From contig KL197736.1 of the NCBI GenBank assembly GCA_000697665.1, positions 1-21,367 on the forward strand: a DNA stretch of 21,367 nt, given 5' to 3'. The translations under genes and the position numbers were made by a program. Origin of the DNA: Jaapia argillacea MUCL 33604 (lineage: Eukaryota; Basidiomycota; Agaricomycetes; Jaapiales; Jaapiaceae). Of the stretch, positions 1 to 8,050 are shown one piece after another. Numbering within the stretch: the first letter of the stretch is position 1; every line of letters begins with the position of its first letter. The notes under the pieces were generated by a model. It saw only the letters and a program-made list of their open reading frames with translations, was not told the origin of the DNA and ran no database searches.

Positions 1-863
1 CCTCCTTCTCCCCCCTTCTTCATGTTCCTCCTCTCCTCTGGCCTCCCTCTCTCCCCCTCCTTCCCTTTTCCTTCTCCTCTCTCTTCCTTATTTCTCCATT
101 TTCTTTAATCCCAACTCCTTTTCTATCCTTTCTGTACTGTTTTCTCACCACCATATTTTATTTCCTCCACTTTATCTCATTGCCCTCTGAGATCTTCTCC
201 TATTCTCCAGCTCTCCCCTTGCTTCCATTCCTGACTCTCATCCTCATTTTTTCTCTCAACACAACTGCAGCATATCGGAATCATTCAGACTTCGGGGTGA
301 CCATGCTTGACTAAAAACTAATTAAATTCAGCGGTGTTTGATGTGTCCCATTCTGAGACAGTAAATTGCGACTTTTGACCGACTACCCCAGACCATGAGA
401 GACCGAGCCTGACTTTTCCACGACTTGGGTTGACTTATCGTTTTTACTGAGCATGATCGCCGACACCATTATTAAGTACTGATCCCGCTGTTGGTGATCC
501 GGACACAGGCTTGGGCTTCTTCCACTGTATTCCAGCGCCGCATTGTCCACTTCAGGCGTTATTCCAAGGTTTTCCTGAAGCGCAAGCGTGCCGCTGCCGT
601 CATGGTTGAAGTAGGAAGTTGTGGCCAAAGGTGATGTACCAAACTTGCAGGCGTACCCTACTTATTAGAAAGTCTCCAGAAAAAAGAGTCAAGCACTCAT
701 AGACTACGGAGTGCTGTAAATTCCGTAGCCAGAACTGCGTAGCTCGGCCCTGCGGTAGCGCGATCCGTCGGAAGAGATATGATAAGATAAGAAGATACAG
801 TTAGCCGCCATCGATAACGAAACACTGATTGAACCTCTTGCTTGTCGACACTTTGGGAGTTAC
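1..863. other. Gene-free left flank with pyrimidine-rich tract
   Basis: I see no supportable gene here. Bases 1 to about 270 are strongly pyrimidine-biased (C/T runs with few purines) on the + strand. They could be a promoter-type CT tract or low-complexity intergenic DNA. The rest is mixed sequence with short purine-rich stretches, including a GATA-rich run at about 779-797. The only longer open frame (minus strand, 383-628) has no recognisable motif and no intron structure. Confidence 0.6.
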
Positions 864-873
864 TGTATTTACC
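864..873. repeat. Left target-site duplication
   Basis: TGTATTTACC lies directly outside the left inverted repeat. It recurs as CGTATTTACC directly outside the right repeat, with 9 of 10 bases identical. Counting 10 bp makes both inverted repeats start with AGAA. Counting 9 bp gives a perfect duplication but leaves one extra base on the right end. Confidence 0.8.
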
Positions 874-910
874 AGAATATCATATCTGCGGGGGGATAGG
901 GCTATAGCCC
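874..910 (+). repeat. Left terminal inverted repeat of KDZ element
   Basis: This 37-bp end starts AGAATATC, contains a run of six G, and ends in the self-complementary 12-mer GGGCTATAGCCC (899-910). It matches the reverse complement of 6714-6750 at 30 of 37 positions without gaps. Six of the seven differences are transitions. A weaker match (GGCT) continues just inward if one gap is allowed. Confidence 0.85.
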
Positions 911-952
911 ACGGCTATGTCCAGTGGTCCATCGTCCCGCGCGGCCAAGTTC

Positions 953-981
953 GATTAGATAGTGATTAGATTTGATTAGAT
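953..981 (+). repeat. Three phased GATTAGAT subterminal repeats
   Basis: GATTAGAT occurs at 953-960, 964-971 and 974-981, with starts 11 and 10 bp apart, about one helical turn. Related GATNAGAT motifs occur near the right end at 6673-6680 and 6685-6692. Subterminal repeats are common transposase-binding sites in DNA transposons, so that role is a reasonable inference. One GATAAGAT also lies outside the element at 781-788, which weakens it. Confidence 0.45.
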
Positions 982-1210
982 TCGGACGTTGATCGAAAAT
1001 TTCCAATCAAAGCATCTCCAAAAGCCACACTCTCACAATGCGTTTGCCAAAGTCACGTATGTCGCGTTGTCCCTCCTCCAGCGCCCGTTGCTCTCGACAC
1101 CCAAAGCCCGCCAATGCAGTCGAGTATTGCTTGTTTCTGTCTCACTTTGACCTCCTTGTCGTCGTATATATCGTCAATGGCAATCCGTATGTTCCTCCCA
1201 ACCTGCTGTG

Positions 1211-4084
1211 ATGGACCCGAACCCGAACCTCGACCCTCGACTCCACGAGAATGAAACCTATCCACCTGACCCGCAGCTCAATTTTAAGCTGAGGTGTCGG
1301 AAGGAACATTGTAACCAACCCATGGGAGGCTTCCGTGTGTATCTCGGAAAGAGCAACCCCGGTCGAGCTCATCTCAGGGGAGCCATTGTTCAAACGGTGC
1401 GTCTCAACATCACCCCTATATTTTTGTGTATTGTCTCATCATCTGTTTTTTCAGTGCACAAGTTGTTATTACACCCTTTTCCACACGGACTCCTACATTT
1501 TCAGTGATGCTGAAGCCTTCGTGAGAAGGTTGAATCTTCGTCAAACGGGCATCCCCTGTCTCTCGGGGCCTCTTCGACTAGCTCCCCCAGGGCCTCCCCC
1601 TCCTGATAGAGCTACAACAAAGGTCTACTGTTCCAAATTGGACTGTTTCGTCAAAGGACCTGGGGGGCAGCGGACCACGGCGAATGTGAAGTGTATCGAG
1701 AAGAAATGCAAGAAGTGTTGCGAAGCAGCTCATTTGCTTGCGCAGGAGATGGGTCGAGCGGCTTGTAAGACTCACAAGCTACTCGAAATTCAACCTCGCA
1801 TAGCCCCCTCTTCCCCCCACCATCGGGAATCGCCGCAGCCTTCCCTCGAAACTTCCCACCGAGTCACGACTACCTCATCTCCTCTTTCTGCACAACCTCC
1901 CCCCTCGCCTCTTTTTCCTTCAGATTTCCAAGGTCGTAGTGGCCCACCGCAACCACACATTCCAAATCTCGCGGTTTCTCACTCAAGTCGGGGCCCAGCT
2001 ACTCCCCGTGCGTCTCAGCCTACACCAAGCTCTTCCCAGAGGCCCCCTCGAAGGAATGCCCTCGCCCAACCCCTTGACCCAATGTGGAGCCAAGTACATC
2101 ACCAAGCACGTCAGGAGAGAGATGCGAAGGAGTCCTTAAAGAGAAGGAGAGAAGACATTGATGCGGAGAAGAAGCGGACTGTCGAGATTCACTTCTATCA
2201 TACGGTGCGGTACACCTTCTTTCTGCTAACTATTCTCAGACTATGCTAATGCTACGGCTACGTGATGCAGAATGGCTGTCCTCCTGTCTCCTTCACATAC
2301 CCACTTCCAACCTACCCCGACCTCATTCTCTCGCGTATCCCACACGTTATGAATGACTTCAAGCTATCCGATATCTCGCTCGTTGATGTCTACATTGACA
2401 CTTGGAAAACCATCACCATCACAACAAGCTTCCCTGTCGATTGTTCACGCCCCGTTTTCGTCCGACTACGACCCAGCCTACTAGAAGAGCTTAAAGACTG
2501 CCCTGGACTTGCGGAGAGGGTAGCTGGATTGCCAAAGAGGAATACGCTGAACAAGAGAGCGCTGGACACAGTTGTATCGCCCCCGAAGAAAGTCGCTCGC
2601 AGGGACAATTCGACACCCATCCGCCCAAAGGTCAAATTAGAAGACATCATCTACATTGACACAACACCTCCTCCATCACATCCACCCTCTCTCCCCTCCA
2701 ACAACCCTTCTGTCACCATCGTTCCGCATCCACGATCCATTCCCCCAAGCCAACCTCAGGGTCTCGCGACTTCGAAGCAACGGCGATTTCCGAGCGAATA
2801 CTTCGTCAAGGAGATTTTTCGAGGTCTGTCAAAGCTTGAGGAACTCCGTGCTCCTGATGAAGGAGCCAATCAAATGACACTTGAGAAGGCTTGGCAACTC
2901 GCATTCCCGACTGTCGGCTATGTCCAATCTACAGCCAAGGCTCTCCGCGCCACCTGGAAGAAGGCTTCGCCTGAGCTCATCAATCGGTTTTGTCGATATG
3001 GCCATTCTCCCAAAGGCCTTTATCAGATCTTCAAGGGTGTTGTGTCGGGAACTGTTGCCAGCAACGATACGGATGACGAGATGGACTCATGGCTTGCTGA
3101 GCGCGGCCTTTCTCCGTTATCGAATGTTCTTCCCATGCCCGAGGAAGCACGGGCAACCGCTCGTTCAATCAAGGCCTTCGTTGTCGATGAACGCCAATCA
3201 CCAGTTGATCAGTCGATGAGGTGTGAATACTGCGATTACAAATGGCCACCTGGATACGTCCTTTCGGAGGAAATGGATCTCATCAGAGGAAAGCTTGTGT
3301 TGAAGACCAAGCTCAATTGCCGCGACACCTTCGAGTATTGCGCACAGCACAAGTATGAATGTGAACTCCTCCCACAAGCTCGTCAATTAGGGTGGCCCGA
3401 ATCAGTTGACTTCTCCAATCTCGATGTCTGGATCCTCGCCAAGCGCGGTGTCCTCGAAGTGACTCTCAAAAACATCACCACCAACGAGTTCTTCATGGAA
3501 TCAACATGGAGAGCCGACAGGGATGGCAAGTCAGGCGAAGATGAAAGTCGGAAGGGGCCAGAGGAGTCTAGTCAAGAGGATTCAGAGAGCGAGAAGGATG
3601 GTGATGATGTGAGAGTGTCGGCTCGCGGCCCAAAGGACTTCTACGCGGTTTCGAAGCGAAGTGCCGGATAGTAAGTTATCTGTTGTCTCCCGCTTAACTG
3701 CCCTTCTAATCTCGAACTTTGTCTAGTTATGGTGCCGAGGGCTTCATGATGATCCGATACATGTTTCCTGACCACTCCTTCGATCTTCAAGCCACTCGCC
3801 CCCTTTCTTGGGATCGGGTCATTTGTGAGGTATTTCTCCCCGAAGTAACTGTTCGTCTCATTCAGGAAGACTTGGGGATCGATTGTTCACTTGCCATCTG
3901 GACTCAGGAGGAGAGTGCTGCGTATGGTCTTCACCATTTCTCCGCCGAAGAAAGTGAAAGTATTACGAGAACTCAGAAATGGATCATTGCAAGTACGCAG
4001 ACTGAAGAGGATGAACTTCAGTTCCGTCAAGTTCATGTTGGTAACCACGTCTATTACTGCGAGGATGGACTCCTGGATTCGTAA
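1211..4084 (+). CDS. RTC4-like domain protein carried inside the transposon
   Basis: Model: exons 1211-1396, 1455-2204, 2271-3670 and 3727-4084, giving 897 aa. Introns are 58, 66 and 56 nt, with GT donors and AG acceptors in every case. The C-terminal part (about residues 628-870) resembles the RTC4-like domain. A C-x2-C pair (C630, C633) is followed by C669-x2-H672, then LLPQARQLGWP, a GYYG turn across the last intron and the EVFLPEVTVRLIQED segment. The N-terminus adds two cysteine clusters. The first (C29, H33, C34, an NPGR motif, C63, C66) resembles a GRF-type zinc finger. The second (residues 121-169) reads C-x4-C, C-x4-C-x2-CC, C-x2-H. Between them and the RTC4 domain lie low-complexity Pro/Ser linkers and a basic segment; an acidic stretch sits near 720-760. 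The family is named after yeast Rtc4 (restriction of telomere capping), whose molecular function is poorly defined. Its position inside the inverted repeats suggests a DNA-binding accessory protein of the element. The start is the first in-frame ATG; no upstream exon is evident. Confidence 0.82.
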
Positions 4085-4133
4085 ACGGAAGTTGTAACAT
4101 AGGATAGAAACTTATACAATATACGACAAGTGA
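4085..4133. other. 49-bp gap between convergent stop codons
   Basis: Only 49 bp separate the stop of the plus-strand RTC4-like gene from the stop of the minus-strand transposase gene. The gap is AT-rich (TATACAATATACG). Both 3' untranslated regions must overlap or extend into the opposite gene. No other feature is visible. Confidence 0.8.
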
Positions 4134-6424
4134 TTAGACACTGTCAGGCTGAAGTAGAACATGGCGAGGTACATTATATGGGCTCTCGCCCTTTTGATCC
4201 AGCTCTCTCACCAACATACGGTTTCGCCGCTTGATCATTTCGTCCAAGAAAAAGTTGTAACGGTCAACTTGCATCTCCCTGACAATGGCGAGAAATCCTC
4301 CAAACCAGGCATTCGCTTGCTCCGCAGCAGATGAATTGAAACGCCACTTGCCCTCTGGTGTTCGCAGCTCCTCCCAGTCGTAAGGATTGCAGTTTTGGGC
4401 GCAATGGGTATCGGACTCCTTGTGTTTGCACTTAAAGTGAAAAACGTCAACCGGTAAAGCACAACCGTCGAAGTAGTGTCGAAGAACGGGATCGGTATCA
4501 GCCTTGAGCATCGCCGTGAGGTTGCAATTACTATCATGCCAGAGAATACGAGGGAGGGAGGCCTTGGTCGGGAACAGCCTCATCCAGAATGTCTGCAATT
4601 CGTCAGTCGTCGTCCCAAGGCGTCAACGAAATACAACTCACCCTAACCCCGTTGGGAGCCTCGGAACCAAAAAATGTCGCCCGCCCTAGAACAACACCAC
4701 ACGATGCAACACAAAGCTCCTCGTTATGAGTTCGGCGGCGTCCAAACCGAGCTCTCAACTTCGCATTCCCGGATTCCGGCTTCCCTTCGCAAACACCACT
4801 TTCGTCGATGAGCACCTCCTGATCATCCAAACCAAGGCCTTCTGCTCCAACCTCAACATCCTCGCCCTCAGCAGACCCCGGAACAGCCAAGGAGTCGTGC
4901 GTCTGTGAAGAACGTGCACGTTCAAGGCGCCGTTTAAGTTGGAACATTGCTTTGCCTTGCTGAAAATGATAGTCTTCAAGTTTGCGGTGGTCAGCATTGC
5001 TGCAAGTGCGAAAACCGACTTCGACCTCGGCGACACACGACGTAACAACACAGATGGTATTGTGCGAGCGATGAACAGGGCAAAAGTGGTCCTTGACCGA
5101 CGCGAGAGGAACGGCACAATCGTGAACACCGCAACAAGGGTGACCGATAGTAATACCGTCTGCTACAGTGGAGCGAAGATAACCTATAGTAGAATTCAAC
5201 AATTGATACAAAACTGGGTGTTATACTAAATGTTCTACTCACATACAACACCGTCATCGTTGGTGAAGAACCACGTGCATTTGTCGCATACGTGGTTCCA
5301 ATTCTCCTGGCCAGGGCCCACCATCCGTATGTTCCTCTCCTGCAAAGCTGGTCGAAGTCGGAGGCCTTGCGTCGGAGCATCATGCTGAAGCTCAAGAGTA
5401 GTACCTCGCTCCTCACAATCCAAGAAAAGGCTATGAAAAAAGAAACCATTCCACACATCATCGATCTTCATAAGGAGAGATCGATTCCAAGAGGATGGTA
5501 AGGAGTCGGATATGGAATTCCTGCCGAGGCTGTAGTTGTATAACCGAGAACAGTTCGTCGCAGAGGTCCTGAGGCATGGTAAACCTTGTGATCATGGCAA
5601 ACGGAAGAGAACTTACCAGGAAGTGACCATCATGTTCGCAAATAGCTCACAGGTATCGCGAGACATGTAGACATGATCGGATGTCTCAATTAGGGTTGGT
5701 GGCTCTTGGTAGTATGTTCGAAGTGTCGCTTTGTTGTGGACATAGTAGTTTGGATGGTAACGAGTATAGCATTCTACCAGAAAGTCAACTCCCGGAGTCA
5801 AGTAGTAACGAAATTCAGATGCTTACTGCGACAATAGAGTGATGTTGTGAAACCCGGTACAGCTCCAAGCTTGACCGTGAAGACCGTGATCTCGTATTGG
5901 GATGGTTCCTTCAGCTCCCGTTCTGAAAGATAAACAACATCTTGGTATTCAAGAACATGGCGGCAAGCGGGATCGAGGCAAGTTTCGGTTGGAGGGTACA
6001 AGTTGAAGAAGCCTGGTTGTGAGACAATCATCAGTAAAGGACAAACTAGGTTGGAGAGCGACGAGAATGACTGACCTATTCCCCGGTCGAGACCATAATC
6101 TACAATTGACTCCATGTACGAGCTTGCTCTCGAGAGTACATCTGGGTCTAACGGGTGAAAGTTCCGCTCCCAGACCACATCACGAAAGGTCTCCCAAGCC
6201 AGCTTGGAAGTTTCGTGATCAAGACCGAGAGACAGAGCGAGAAACTCGTGGACGAGGTGGGGAAGTCGTTCTGGAGGACCATTTTTGTACCAAGGTTGTA
6301 TCCGTTTGATGTTTGGACGAGCGAGTCGGGCGAGGTCGACATACTTCACAACGGTATCGAAGGTGAGGCTTGCGTGAAGTTCAGGGGTAGTAGCGAGGAG
6401 CTGGCTGAGGTGAATAAAGAACAT
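4134..6424 (-). CDS. KDZ transposase-type protein with CxC5 and CxC6 clusters
   Basis: Model on the minus strand: exons 6424-6076, 6012-5827, 5773-5617, 5568-5243, 5183-4642 and 4592-4134, giving 672 aa. Introns are 63, 53, 48, 59 and 49 nt, all GT-AG. Every phase closes and no stop remains. An N-terminal helical region (1-115) is followed by a CxC5-type cluster (NLYPP motif, C128, C133, C177-x2-C180, then Y-rich sequence). A segment with RLRPALQERN and GQENWNHVCDKC (C325, C328) follows, then a CxC6-type cluster (C340, GHPCC at 354-357, C362, C374, C384, C389, C400, H405). The C-terminus (521-672) carries WHDSNC (D540), H572-x4-H577 and SSAAEQANAW (E611), matching the ends of KDZ RNase H-fold transposases. 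No clear first catalytic Asp was found. The likely role is transposition of this element. The ATG at 6424 is the first after an in-frame stop, but an extra 5' exon cannot be excluded. Confidence 0.88.
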
Positions 6425-6713
6425 TGAGGAGGGGATAGTACTGGGTCGTCAGAGGCTGAATCGGAGACCATGACGAGGCATTTGAGCACAGCGGAGACGG
6501 CCCAAGGGTGACAATAAGACGGGGAGGAAGCTCAAATACAGTCTCAGGGCTGGCAGTTCTTTTGTCGGTGGTGAGACAGTGTCTACGAGATGACAACAAA
6601 TGAACAAGAGTGGCGGGCCATAGCACGGTTGACGCGTTGGGGTTGAGGACGCGTCGTGGTCAACAAGCCACTGATAAGATTGCTGATCAGATTACAGATA
6701 GGCTACAGCCACA
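6425..6713. other. Right subterminal region, presumed transposase promoter
   Basis: This non-coding stretch lies between the transposase start and the right inverted repeat and must hold the 5' region of the minus-strand gene. It contains GTTGAC (6628-6633) facing GTCAAC (6659-6664) around two ACGCGT sites, then GATAAGAT (6673-6680) and GATCAGAT (6685-6692), which resemble the left subterminal repeats. A minus-strand open frame at 6381-6626 overlaps the transposase start but shows no matching domain. Confidence 0.5.
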
Positions 6714-6750
6714 GGGCTATAGCCCTGTCTCCCCGTGGATGAGATGTTCT
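6714..6750 (-). repeat. Right terminal inverted repeat of KDZ element
   Basis: The reverse complement starts AGAACATC and ends GGGCTATAGCCC (6714-6725), matching the left end at 30 of 37 positions. Here the central palindrome is longer: ACAGGGCTATAGCCCTGT (6711-6728) is perfectly self-complementary over 18 bp. Confidence 0.85.
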
Positions 6751-6760
6751 CGTATTTACC
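6751..6760. repeat. Right target-site duplication
   Basis: CGTATTTACC sits directly outside the right inverted repeat and pairs with TGTATTTACC at 864-873. Bases 2-10 are identical. Confidence 0.8.
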
Positions 6761-6852
6761 GAGCCTCCGAATATGGGTTGGAATGTTTTGTTTATTCCTG
6801 AAATTTTGACAAGACATACAAGCCAAGTTATAGCTTGGAGTCCAAAGGACAC

Positions 6853-6945
6853 GAAAACTTGAAGTTTTCTGTGGTTTCTACTTCAAGTTCAGAGTCATGT
6901 AGAGCTCTGAAAGCAACTGACTAAGCCACTCTACACTTCAAGTTC
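6853..6945. repeat. Small inverted and direct ACTTCAAGT repeats
   Basis: GAAAACTTGAAGTTTTC (6853-6869) is a perfect inverted repeat around a single central G. ACTTCAAGTTC follows at 6880-6890 and again at 6935-6945, and is the reverse complement of the first core. The region is otherwise non-coding. The function is unknown, and it may be the trace of a small inverted-repeat element. Confidence 0.45.
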
Positions 6946-7088
6946 CTCATCTCATTCGGAACACACAAAAGACTTCGAATTTACATTCGGTAGGAACAAC
7001 AAATTCTGAGGGCACCTAAATATTTTATTCCGGCATTACATTCTCAGATATTCAGGGGAGGTTAGAATACCCTTACTCCCGAAGTGCG

Positions 7089-8050
7089 ATGCACTCCCAC
7101 TTTTTCGCCGTCATGCTGTCGTTCGCGACAACGGCGTTGTCGTTTGTTATCGGCGGCGTCGTTCTCACAAACGATACCCACACCCTATCCTCTCGGACCC
7201 TCTCTTGATCCGGACTGGGTGGTTAACGACACCGTGACCTTCGCCCTCATGGCCTCGTGGCCCAGAGGCTTCGGAGAGGTCCTCGGTAACGACGCCCCCA
7301 CCTCGCTCTCCCGTGACGGCTACTATGGTACCTACAGGTCACCCTCCCAATACGACGATGACACCTTCGGTTCGTTGTGGCCTGGCCCCAGGACAGGTGC
7401 TCGGTAACGGCGCCCGCACCTCGCTCTCCCTCGACGACTACGACGGCACCCGCAGGTTACCCTCCTGAGGCGACAACGACGACTCCTTTGGCTGCAGCTT
7501 GTCCTGGCCTGGATGCTCCGGACAGGTGCTCGGTAACGACGCTTGCGCTGTACCCTCTCGCAACGGCTACACTCACCCCTCCACCCTCGACAACGACAAT
7601 CTCCCCTCCCTCGACGACTACGGCCGGGCCGGTGCCACTCTCCGACCAACCTATCCCACCACAGATAGTATAAACACATCCATCCCCTCCACGAACCAGT
7701 CAGTCACCCCTACGCAACACCCACCACCCCCAAACATATCGACCACATCGAAGAACTCGTGCACGACTGCCGCCTGCTCGAGACGGGTCCCAGCTGGATA
7801 CAGCAACGGCATGTGCAAGCCGTGCTGCGAGATGGCTTCATCGTCCCGCACGTTCGCCAACCATCACTGCAAGATTGGCTCTACGCCGAACTCGGCGGTG
7901 CTTATTTCAACGAGTACCAACCCAATGGATTTTGCGCGTCCTGCGCCTGTTCACCCCCTCGCCCATACTCCTTCCCAAATGCGAGAGCCCAGTAGGGAGG
8001 AGTGGTGGATTTCTGTGAGGGGGAGTTTGGGACGGCGCTTGGAGTCGTGA
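7089..8050 (+). pseudogene. Decayed repeat-rich coding relic with Cys cluster
   Basis: No single intact gene is supported. A short frame from 7089 begins with a signal-peptide-like hydrophobic stretch (MHSHFFAVMLSFATTALSF) and stops near 7207. From 7273 a roughly 40-residue peptide repeat can be followed. Copies start GEVLGND (7273), GQVLGNG (7391) and GQVLGND (7520), and share a TSLS motif and a D-rich block. Copy 1 is in another frame from copies 2 and 3, and copy 2 has a TGA at 7466-7468. From 7469 the same frame stays open to 8050 and contains C-x4-C, C-x2-CC and a final HHC within 7760-7870, followed by a P/S-rich tail. A second frame across the repeats is Pro/Thr-rich and also open, so the original frame is uncertain. 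A spliced, still active gene cannot be ruled out. Confidence 0.4.
7273..7640 (+). repeat. Degenerate tandem repeat, units of about 118-129 bp
   Basis: Three imperfect copies begin at 7273, 7391 and 7520. Each starts with a variant of GTCCTCGGTAACGACGCC and continues with CTCGCTCTCCC and GACGACTACG-like blocks. A partial earlier copy begins at 7221 with GGTTAACGACACC. The third copy is the most diverged. Confidence 0.65.

Larger units (their letters stand above)
874..6750. mobile_element. Complete KDZ-type DNA transposon, 5.9 kb, two genes
   Basis: A 5,877-bp unit is bounded by 37-bp terminal inverted repeats (874-910 and 6714-6750, 30 of 37 positions identical). It is flanked by TGTATTTACC (864-873) and CGTATTTACC (6751-6760), which match at 9 of 10 positions as expected for a target-site duplication. 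Inside are a minus-strand gene with the CxC5/CxC6 cysteine clusters known from KDZ (Kyakuja-Dileera-Zisupton) transposases and a plus-strand RTC4-like gene. The two genes converge, with 49 bp between their stop codons, and both are open after splicing. The simplest reading is a relatively recent, structurally intact element in which the RTC4-like gene is cargo or an accessory gene. Mobility itself is inferred. The boundaries are seen directly, and the exact duplication length (8-10 bp) depends on how one edge base is assigned. Confidence 0.85.

Noticed and set aside
383-628. Minus-strand open frame of 81 codons
   Set aside because: No motif, no splice partner and no codon pattern like the neighbouring genes.
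781-788. GATAAGAT left of the transposon, considered as another subterminal repeat
   Set aside because: It lies outside the target-site duplication, within a general GATA-rich run.
6381-6626. Minus-strand frame overlapping the transposase start, considered as a first exon
   Set aside because: It reads in another frame, and no clean junction joins it to the 6424 start; the CxC5-type protein is complete without it.
874-6750. A TET/JBP dioxygenase gene, expected from known KDZ neighbours
   Set aside because: All sequence in the element is accounted for by the RTC4-like and transposase genes plus ends; no dioxygenase motif was seen.
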